Of a stretch of 64,000 bases of DNA, positions 57,928 through 64,000 are shown piece after piece. Each line of letters starts with the position of its first letter. The first letter of the stretch is position 1. Source of the stretch: a virus; IMG/VR virus record IMGVR_UViG_3300002503_000002, positions 1-64,000 of that record. One strand, given 5' to 3'. The translations under genes and the position numbers were made by a program. Below the pieces are notes generated by a model that was not told the origin of the DNA, did no database searches, and saw only the letters and a list, made by a program, of their open reading frames with translations.

Positions 57928-58160
57928 TCTATCTTCCACTCCTTTATTCCTTGTTTACTAAAAACCCTAGTTATAGTATCAATATAGGATTGGATTTCTT
58001 CATCGGCTCTTTTCGTTACTAGTGCATCTTGCATTTTATTGAGGGCTTCAACCTGCCAATCCTCGGGACTATCTTCTGGATCGAGATATTCTAAACCTAA
58101 TCTTATTACTTCGGCTACAAAATCTGCTTGCTCATCCGTCAATTCTAACTTGATTTCCAT
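57924..58160 (-). CDS. Hypothetical helical protein
   Basis: Product of 78 residues from ATG 58160, which has TGGAG seven to eleven bases upstream; the start at 58193 is less likely. MEIKLELTDEQADFVAEVIR recalls small helical phage proteins. First gene after a terminator, so a promoter is expected in 58161-58220 (candidate TATATTAATC or TATAAT, not decidable). Confidence 0.5.
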   Translation of the reverse strand: MEIKLELTDEQADFVAEVIRLGLEYLDPEDSPEDWQVEALNKMQDALVTKRADEEIQSYIDTITRVFSKQGIKEWKIE

Positions 58161-58220
58161 ATTATATCTCCAATGTACATAATGATACATCAATTAGTAT
58201 TGATTAATATAATAATCTAT

Positions 58221-58259
58221 AAAAAAATAAAAAGAGGAAGTCCATTACTGGATTTCCTC
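58221..58259 (-). terminator. Intrinsic terminator of 58245-58694
   Basis: On the minus strand: GAGGAA-A-TCCA-GTAA-TGGA-C-TTCCTC then TTTTTATTTTTTT. Ten base pairs with one mismatch, 4-base loop and a T tract; the stem begins within the gene's last codons. Confidence 0.8.
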
Positions 58260-58694
58260 AATCTCGGACAATTCCAGCATATTTGGCCAGAATGACCTTA
58301 CAGCGATTGTCTGCATACCGACCTTGACGAGATATGTTGTCTCGGTATTCAAATACTCAAGGTTCAGGGAAACAGCCAACGACTTCTGTTTTTCCGTTTC
58401 TTGATACTCCGCCCGAAACGAGGATAGCAGGTCCATTGCCGGAATTGGCGTATTCTGGACAATCGCCTGATTCGAGATATTCCTCGTTTCAGGTGTCGTC
58501 TTAGATGTCAAGTCGGAAAAGACCTGTTCCGTTGTTTTCGGTGCTTTCACACGAACCCCAGTGTGATTGTGCCGATGGCCACCCAAAGCGAAACGAGCAT
58601 TCTTCGTTGTTTTATATTTCGCTTCCGATGTCCAGCCGCATTCACACTTCGCCGCATATTTCTTTACTTCTGGTGCGTATATCACGTTTCTCAT
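58245..58694 (-). CDS. Protein with N-terminal Cys/His finger
   Basis: Product of 149 residues. KCECGWTSEAKYKTTKNARF...HRHNH gives C-x-C...H-x3-H, a possible zinc finger; the rest is helical then beta (TYLVKVGMQTIAVRSFW). AAGGAAGGA precedes ATG. Base composition is less AT-rich than most minus-strand genes. Confidence 0.5.
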   Translation of the reverse strand: MRNVIYAPEVKKYAAKCECGWTSEAKYKTTKNARFALGGHRHNHTGVRVKAPKTTEQVFSDLTSKTTPETRNISNQAIVQNTPIPAMDLLSSFRAEYQETEKQKSLAVSLNLEYLNTETTYLVKVGMQTIAVRSFWPNMLELSEIEEIQ

Positions 58695-58709
58695 GTCGTT
58701 CCTTCCTTT

Positions 58710-58991
58710 TTACAGATTAAATTCCTTCACTAATCTATTGTATACATCGATATTTACTGTGAAAAATATTTCACCATAAACATTATCTTGATAATAATTT
58801 ATACTATTAATATGTAATAATATTAAGATATTAGTCAACACTGGAGTTGAAATATTCTTAATACAATATCCATGTTTTTGAGTGATATCTTTATCTCTCT
58901 CATCTTCTTTTTTACATGGACACCATAGACAATGATTTATAAAAGAATTGGTAAACCAAAGATGATGAATCAAGTCATTTTCCATTTCCAT
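58710..58991 (-). CDS. Small Cys-containing hypothetical protein
   Basis: Product of 93 residues from ATG 58991 (AAGGAG seven bases upstream); 58997 and 58985 are alternatives. INHCLWCPCKKEDERDK is followed by a lone Cys (HGYC) and a hydrophobic helix (VLTNILILLHINSIN). Resembles the array proteins in style. Starts inside the upstream gene's last codons. Confidence 0.45.
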   Translation of the reverse strand: MEMENDLIHHLWFTNSFINHCLWCPCKKEDERDKDITQKHGYCIKNISTPVLTNILILLHINSINYYQDNVYGEIFFTVNIDVYNRLVKEFNL

Positions 58992-60318
58992 TTCCATTCT
59001 CCTTATATTCGATACGGATGATATCTCCAAATGGCGGATCATCTTTGGCCTGAAAGTTGCCAGCATAAATCCATAATGTCTTGAAATCCCCGATATCCTC
59101 TTCGTTTGGAAATGTACCCTGTCCATCCGTGAAATATAGAAAAGCCTTACAATTTGGTGCGTTTTCCAAGGCCCATTCAAACGCAGGACAGAAATCAGTC
59201 CCACCATATCCCTTTCTTTTTGACAGGGTTTCTAATATATCTGCGGTACTCGTCGTTGTGATTGTATGCTTAACATCAGCATCGCTTGAGATAATCGTAA
59301 AACGTACCCGATTGAAGGCCCGAGCAATGGCAAATAACTCATTGAGGAAATCAATGTAAAGAGTATCATCCACCGAACCTGAGACATCTATCGACACGAT
59401 TATCTCTAATTCCTCACGTAGGATAGAAGGTAAATAAGCCCCAACTCCAGCCGATTTCTTGGAAGGCTTAGACCATGTGAAATCCTGTGGAACGGATTGC
59501 TGTATGAAACGATACAGATATCTGCGCCAATCCACTTTCTCAGGAGCTAACTTAATATCCACTAATTTTTCCAAAGAACCAGATAATTTACCTTGCCTAT
59601 GTGCTAATTCTGCCGCATTCAATACGGCCTCATTCCATTCCTCTTTCAATTGTTTCAATTCATTTTCAAATTCCTTGACTTCCTTACCAATCTCTGAATC
59701 CTTCGAACCGCTAAATCTATCCTTATCGCTCTTAAAATCCCCTTCGCCCATAGCCTCGTTCTTTTCTTGTTCTGTTTCACCATCGGCATTTGTGAATCCA
59801 CCACACCCACCGTATATTTCCAATAACTTTTGATGACTTAACAAATCCCTATAAATCTCTTCACTTGACATTCCCTTATATTTCACAAGTTCTTTTATTC
59901 TTGATGTTATCGATTTATCACTGACATTGAATCCATTCTCCAACAGAATATCATTAATCACCATATCCGTGGCAATATTCCAGCATTTTCTCTTTACTGT
60001 CTCAGGCTTTGCTTTGAATCTCTTATCGTGAGAAAAGGCCAGATGCATAGTTTCATGCGCTACAACACATTCCAATTCATCATCTTTCAATGAGGCAACG
60101 AAATCATCATCATAGAACAAATGACCTTGATAATCTACACACATTGTCGGCTGAATGCCTAATTTATTTGCTTCAGCCGTTATAGATTTTGGCATTTTTG
60201 TTAGAGACAGGCGTAAAGATAGGTATCCAAAGAACGGTTGTTTTTCCAGTAATTTCGCTCTCGCCTTCCTAACTCTTTCTTCCGGTGTGAACTTTGTAGA
60301 TAATATAGACATATCCAT
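58975..60318 (-). CDS. DUF2201-like metallopeptidase/VWA protein
   Basis: Product of 447 residues. N-terminal domain has H88-E-x-x-H92 (VAHETMHLAF), the zinc-binding motif of a peptidase-like DUF2201 region; C-terminal VWA-like domain has the MIDAS motif DVSGS (311-315) and a later YFTDGQG. A charged linker lies between. Proteins of this type pair with a MoxR ATPase encoded next door, here at 60376-61467, acting as an ATPase plus VWA adaptor that remodels or processes a target. A hairpin/T-tract lies between the two genes. Confidence 0.85.
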   Translation of the reverse strand: MDMSILSTKFTPEERVRKARAKLLEKQPFFGYLSLRLSLTKMPKSITAEANKLGIQPTMCVDYQGHLFYDDDFVASLKDDELECVVAHETMHLAFSHDKRFKAKPETVKRKCWNIATDMVINDILLENGFNVSDKSITSRIKELVKYKGMSSEEIYRDLLSHQKLLEIYGGCGGFTNADGETEQEKNEAMGEGDFKSDKDRFSGSKDSEIGKEVKEFENELKQLKEEWNEAVLNAAELAHRQGKLSGSLEKLVDIKLAPEKVDWRRYLYRFIQQSVPQDFTWSKPSKKSAGVGAYLPSILREELEIIVSIDVSGSVDDTLYIDFLNELFAIARAFNRVRFTIISSDADVKHTITTTSTADILETLSKRKGYGGTDFCPAFEWALENAPNCKAFLYFTDGQGTFPNEEDIGDFKTLWIYAGNFQAKDDPPFGDIIRIEYKENGNGNGK

Positions 60319-60332
60319 TCTCTCCTTTATTA

Positions 60333-60372
60333 TAAAAAATATAGATTGGATGAATAGGTTAACTACTCATCC
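60333..60372 (-). terminator. Hairpin with T tract after the MoxR gene
   Basis: GGATGA...TAG/CTA...TCATCC (60348-60372) just past the MoxR stop, followed on the minus strand by TATATTTTTT. It may partly terminate transcription between the MoxR and VWA genes; AAGGAG then serves the VWA gene. Confidence 0.5.
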
Positions 60373-60375
60373 ATT

Positions 60376-61467
60376 CTAGATATATTTCGCATATTTCAGA
60401 CCTATTTCTCTATCTACCTTGACGATATCCCACATCTGTTCCCTAAATTCTGCTCCACCAAATACCTTCAAGAGATTCAACAATAGCATACCGTATTCAG
60501 GTTCAATATCCTTGCTGAATTTCATGACTTTCTTCAACTTATCCACTTTTTTATTATACCATTCAGACATTGCTGTAATCACAGCATACTTCTCATCGGG
60601 CTTTAGTTTGTTGAAGTCTTGGTCGCCGTTGACAATATCATCAATCTTATATTTGTTCAACGACTTGCAAAACTGCTCAAACATATGTCCAACGGCTTTC
60701 CCTACAACAGCCTTTGCAAACCATACGTCTTTCTGCCCCAAAATCAAATGAGACAGTTTTTCCCAAGAACGTGGTGTCGCAAACGCCATATCAGATTTGT
60801 TCTTCGGGTCGAATTGATTCAGTTTAGTAGGTTGCCACCCCAAAAACCCAACAATCCTGAAATCAATACTATTCGGGATTGCAAAGTTCTGTATCCATTC
60901 TTCCGTATGCTCTGGTGTCTCGGGAGCCGTCAATAGATAATGAGCATATCTATTCCCTAATGTGGCTTCCATATCAAAGACATTAACCCTATCCTCTACC
61001 CTATTCCCTGCGGCTATGACCAGCCAGCCATCCGGTAGAATGGCATTTGCTATATGCCTTCCATGCAAAAGCGGATAGAAAGACGAACGGACTAAATCAG
61101 GGGCTCTGTTAAATTCATCCAAGAAATAGATTCCCTGACCAACTCTTGGGAAATCATCAGGGACGAGCCATTTCGTATAACCCTCTACCGGGAATGGAAT
61201 CCCCTTGATATCCGAAGGGTCGAATTGTGCCGCATTGACAGTTCTGACCACAAATTTCTTCGTATGTCCAGCGAAATCCCTTGGGTCTGTCGAATATTCC
61301 CAGTTATTTTCTTTCGCAATCGTCCTTCCAGCCGCCTTTACTGCATCCGTTTTCCCAATACCCGGAGCCCCCCAAATAAACATGGGGACGCTCTTTGCAC
61401 GAATCTCGTAATGGCGTCTTATTGCTTCCAATAGTTTTTCATGGTTTACTTCTAACACTTTACTCAC
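60376..61467 (-). CDS. MoxR-like AAA+ ATPase
   Basis: Product of 363 residues: Walker A GAPGIGKT (33-40), Walker B IYFLDEFNRA (113-122), sensor-like VIAAGNRVEDR, and a C-terminal helical lid. MoxR ATPases work with VWA proteins as chaperone-like complexes. The adjacent VWA/HExxH gene completes the pair. Similar MoxR/VWA pairs occur in phages, where the target is unknown. Overlaps the upstream gene by eight bases. Confidence 0.9.
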   Translation of the reverse strand: MSKVLEVNHEKLLEAIRRHYEIRAKSVPMFIWGAPGIGKTDAVKAAGRTIAKENNWEYSTDPRDFAGHTKKFVVRTVNAAQFDPSDIKGIPFPVEGYTKWLVPDDFPRVGQGIYFLDEFNRAPDLVRSSFYPLLHGRHIANAILPDGWLVIAAGNRVEDRVNVFDMEATLGNRYAHYLLTAPETPEHTEEWIQNFAIPNSIDFRIVGFLGWQPTKLNQFDPKNKSDMAFATPRSWEKLSHLILGQKDVWFAKAVVGKAVGHMFEQFCKSLNKYKIDDIVNGDQDFNKLKPDEKYAVITAMSEWYNKKVDKLKKVMKFSKDIEPEYGMLLLNLLKVFGGAEFREQMWDIVKVDREIGLKYAKYI

Positions 61468-62272
61468 CTTTGTTCGTTTGTTCCTGTTTCGCTTTTGCCA
61501 GTATTTCCAATTGTTCTATCTGTTTCTTTGTTTCTTCCTTGAATTTATCAAAGGCATACGGGATGAACTCCCTGATAATCTGCTCGTTCAATGATAATAT
61601 CTTTTCTTTGGCATCATGATATAGAGTATAATAATCTCTTGGTTTATTTATATTCCTATGTTCATCCAAGAGATGCAAAAATTCACTAATATTGTTTTTA
61701 TTATAATAAAACATAAAACTAATAATATCCTGTTCTATTATCTTAGATAGTTTATCCATTTCACTATGAATACTCTTAGATAAGAGTTTTGCCTTGTAAA
61801 ATTGCTCATCATTTTCCTTTAATAATGGATTGTAGTCATCAGACATAGAATATAAATTTCTATCTAAATGAGATACCAAATATGTATTTAACTTATAGAG
61901 ACTCTCTTCAACAGATTTTTCAAAATCAATCAAATCTTTTGTTTTAAATATTATTCGAATAGATTTTCTTCTTCGATAGCTATCGTTTTCATATGGTAAG
62001 TTATTGTCTTTACATGTTTTAACAATCGCTTCACGCAATACATCAATTTGTCGTTTTTCACCGCCGCTATCTTCATCATTTATGAATGTATCCTTGAATA
62101 CGAATAAACGTAATACATTCTCAGCCGTTTCCATTAAATAAATATTTTTATGACCATCATTACAAGTACCAAATGCTGCATAATATTTCTCTACTAACAT
62201 GGCCTCTACATCTGCCTTACATGACTGGCATTTACTCATTATTCGCTTATATGGCTTTCTTCCCTTTGGCAT
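61460..62272 (-). CDS. Hypothetical protein, possible third component
   Basis: Product of 270 residues. N terminus CQSCKADVEAML and TCNDGHKNIY may bind zinc; the rest is alpha-rich with a long C-terminal coiled helix (KEETKKQIEQLEILAKAKQE). It overlaps the MoxR gene and may be a partner. No domain recognised. Confidence 0.45.
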   Translation of the reverse strand: MPKGRKPYKRIMSKCQSCKADVEAMLVEKYYAAFGTCNDGHKNIYLMETAENVLRLFVFKDTFINDEDSGGEKRQIDVLREAIVKTCKDNNLPYENDSYRRRKSIRIIFKTKDLIDFEKSVEESLYKLNTYLVSHLDRNLYSMSDDYNPLLKENDEQFYKAKLLSKSIHSEMDKLSKIIEQDIISFMFYYNKNNISEFLHLLDEHRNINKPRDYYTLYHDAKEKILSLNEQIIREFIPYAFDKFKEETKKQIEQLEILAKAKQEQTNKGE

Positions 62273-62671
62273 TTATTGAACACCCCACTTTCTCTCAAAT
62301 CTGGGATTCTTTACCCTCTTGGAATGTGGTTCCCATAATCCTAATGACATTGTTATCTCCTTTTTTCTATTGGAATGAAGAGGACCAAAATGTCTTTCTA
62401 TTTTAGAGAATGCCTCTCGCTCTTGGCCCCATAAATAATAAATAATAATAGGTTGACAATCTTTATAACGTCCATTCCATCTTGAAGCCCGTCCAGCAAA
62501 ACGTACACGCCGTATCATACCATTGATAGACTTGTTCTTCCTTATATCCGCGAATTGCATAGAGAAGTTAGTATTTTGCAACTCATCCCTGATTTCATGT
62601 ACGAACAATGGACCCTTTTCAGATAAAAGGGTTAACATGAATTTACTTTTTGGGGTCATTCGTCCTACCAT
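62273..62671 (-). CDS. Winged-helix-like DNA-binding protein
   Basis: Product of 132 residues with LTLLSEKGPLFVHEIRDELQ and NGMIRRVRFAGRASRWNGRY: helix-turn-helix then a basic wing. Very basic overall (pI high). Could be a transcription regulator of the operon that starts here. Stop abuts the next gene's start. Confidence 0.5.
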   Translation of the reverse strand: MVGRMTPKSKFMLTLLSEKGPLFVHEIRDELQNTNFSMQFADIRKNKSINGMIRRVRFAGRASRWNGRYKDCQPIIIYYLWGQEREAFSKIERHFGPLHSNRKKEITMSLGLWEPHSKRVKNPRFERKWGVQ

Positions 62672-62675
62672 ATAA

Positions 62676-62867
62676 TCACATCGCCATATGTTTTTCCATA
62701 TTGTTACAGAATAGACCGCAAGAACGACATAAGAACATAGATTCAGATTCTACAATATCTATGAAATCCTCATAGTCAATATCCCTGATATCAGTCTGAG
62801 ATAAAGAAACAGGCGTTACATCCTCGCTGACACAATGACATTTAATATATAGTGGGATATCAGTCAT
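62676..62867 (-). CDS. Small Cys-rich protein
   Basis: Product of 63 residues: KCHC near the N terminus, CRSCGLFCNNMEKH at the C terminus. C-x-C, C-x2-C, C...H: one zinc site. Similar in style to the array. Confidence 0.5.
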   Translation of the reverse strand: MTDIPLYIKCHCVSEDVTPVSLSQTDIRDIDYEDFIDIVESESMFLCRSCGLFCNNMEKHMAM

Positions 62868-63150
62868 CTTGATTCTCCTTCTTCGTTTCTTCTTCTTCTA
62901 ACATAGTCTTGAATTTCTCGACCGCATCATCAATACCCTCAGCCTTAATCCTCTGCGGCTCAGGTTCTACTTTGACATAGAAACCTTTGTTATCCTCCAA
63001 TTCCTTATAATCTAAGATTTCAAAATATTCAATAGCCTCCGTAGAGAATATTGTATCGGGCTCATCACATTCGGGATTCAGACATAGATATATGTCGCCA
63101 TAATATTCGTGCTTCAATGTCATATCTTCCTTACATTGCAGGCATTTCAT
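62860..63150 (-). CDS. Zinc-ribbon protein with acidic tail
   Basis: Product of 96 residues from ATG 63150 (ATGA overlap with the upstream gene). MKCLQCKEDMTLKHEYYGDI then CLNPEC: two pairs around a hairpin; C-terminal ~40 residues Glu/Lys-rich. Confidence 0.55.
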   Translation of the reverse strand: MKCLQCKEDMTLKHEYYGDIYLCLNPECDEPDTIFSTEAIEYFEILDYKELEDNKGFYVKVEPEPQRIKAEGIDDAVEKFKTMLEEEETKKENQDD

Positions 63151-63419
63151 TTTAATTTCATACCTCCAGACGTATAATTGGCAATGAACCAACATTCATC
63201 ACAGAATACATTTTCTTCTTCATTCACATCTAATTCTTCCACTATTTTTTTTGTATGTTTATATTTATAGAAAGTACAACGAGCATTAGTTAAAATATCG
63301 CAAGGTTGGTAGTCATTTAGATTTATTAGCGCAGTTTCATCTATCTTAATCAAAGCATTAAACGACAATAAAAAGTGTTTCGTTGCCAATGTATTATTAC
63401 AATGGCTACAAAAAACCAT
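63147..63419 (-). CDS. Small Cys-pair protein, array member 14
   Basis: Product of 90 residues: VFCSHCNNTLATKHFLLSFN at the N terminus, VFCDECWFIANYTSGGMKLK at the end. Same layout as the 51-57 kb array. Confidence 0.6.
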   Translation of the reverse strand: MVFCSHCNNTLATKHFLLSFNALIKIDETALINLNDYQPCDILTNARCTFYKYKHTKKIVEELDVNEEENVFCDECWFIANYTSGGMKLK

Positions 63420-63420
63420 C

Positions 63421-63756
63421 TTATCCCTCTAAGAATACTTTCATTATGCAGTTTGCATCTCCGCAAGTAATGACACCAAAGTCCCTCGTCAATTTAGCTA
63501 ATTCCATTTCATCATCCCGATGTATTTCGTTGGTACATACATAACAATGTGCTGTGAATTGATGCCATTTATCAGGGATACCATAATCATGATAATGGAC
63601 TCCTTTCATATCTTTTGGGATATCACCACAAGCAGTAAATTTAGGATGCCATGATTTTGGAAGACCCTTACCACAACTACAACCACATTGCTTATTGTGG
63701 ATATAACACATAATAGGACATTGTGTATCTGTCAGATTTTTTATCAGTCCCATCAT
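63421..63756 (-). CDS. Cys-rich protein, array-like member 15
   Basis: Product of 111 residues from ATG 63756 (A shared with upstream TAA). CPIMCYIHNKQCGCSCGKG, then GVHYHDYGIPDKWHQFTAHC and ITCGDANCIMKVFLEG. More Cys than other members, but the YH middle and the C-terminal C-x4-C are shared with members 12 and 13. Confidence 0.55.
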   Translation of the reverse strand: MMGLIKNLTDTQCPIMCYIHNKQCGCSCGKGLPKSWHPKFTACGDIPKDMKGVHYHDYGIPDKWHQFTAHCYVCTNEIHRDDEMELAKLTRDFGVITCGDANCIMKVFLEG

Positions 63757-64000
63757 TACCACCAATAACGTATAAAAGCAGGAAAGACACATTCTTCGCA
63801 ATATACATGTCCTAATGCTGTAAGTCCTAAATCTTTCATAGTATTCATACTGTCATAATATCTGCTTATCTCACATAAAAAATATGTCTGATTACTATTG
63901 TCCATGAATCTCTTGCCTTCTCTTATATTACATGGCCTATATTGATTTTTGCTCAACTCCTTATCTTTAATGTCTCTTAATAGAATATCCAATGACCATG
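63756..64000 (-). CDS. Cys-pair protein, 5' partial at window edge
   Basis: The frame is open to base 64000, so the start may lie beyond the window; the only internal start is TTG 63992. It contains QTYFLCEISRYYDSMN and ends HVYCEECVFPAFIRYWW, the C-terminal CxxC plus aromatic helix typical of the array. Confidence 0.5.
   Translation of the reverse strand, partial: WSLDILLRDIKDKELSKNQYRPCNIREGKRFMDNSNQTYFLCEISRYYDSMNTMKDLGLTALGHVYCEECVFPAFIRYWW

Overview
The window is part of the genome of a tailed dsDNA virus (Caudoviricetes) and is AT-rich. The left 22 kb, all on the plus strand, encodes tail fibres/spikes and the neck-to-tail morphogenesis set: connector, gp10-like protein, tail terminator, tail tube, two tail-assembly chaperone frames, tape measure, and two large LamG-bearing tail-tip proteins. 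No sheath gene is seen between terminator and tube, so a siphovirus-type tail is most likely. Capsid, portal and terminase genes are not here and probably lie upstream.

At about 22.0 kb the coding strand flips. From there to the right edge (42 kb) nearly every gene is on the minus strand, tightly packed with many ATGA-type overlaps. This half holds information processing (family B DNA polymerase, AAA+ ATPase, RecA-like ATPase carrying an intein, RecU/Hjc-like nuclease, Cas4-like nuclease, RNase H, RNA ligase, MJ1316-type RNA-binding domain, four tRNAs), nucleotide metabolism (IMPDH/GMP reductase, dCMP deaminase-like, MazG-like), possible host-interaction genes (NADAR, ABC ATPase-GNAT fusion, SemiSWEET-like protein, MoxR ATPase plus metallopeptidase/VWA pair), and an unusually large number of very small cysteine-rich proteins.

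The most unusual features are: (i) an array of roughly 20 small proteins, mainly at 51-57 kb and 63-64 kb, with two CxxC pairs around a Tyr/His-rich middle, several in evident paralogous pairs; (ii) an intein in the P-loop of the RecA-like ATPase that lacks Cys1/Ser1 but has the Trp/Cys/Thr pattern of class 3 inteins; (iii) an RNA-end-processing group (RNA ligase, RNase H, MJ1316 domain) together with virus-encoded tRNAs; (iv) a gene that appears to start at ATA where an ATGA overlap would be expected; (v) micro-genes of 31-58 codons that only appear on direct reading, including a C2H2 finger and a CxxCxGxG mini-protein.

The host cannot be fixed from this sequence. An MJ1316/DUF504 domain, a COG2401-like ABC-GNAT fusion, tRNAs without encoded CCA, several C2H2 fingers and an archaeal-looking PolB lean towards an archaeal host. 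Shine-Dalgarno sites, TTG starts and hairpin-plus-T-tract terminators would also fit a bacterium. I lean weakly to archaeal.
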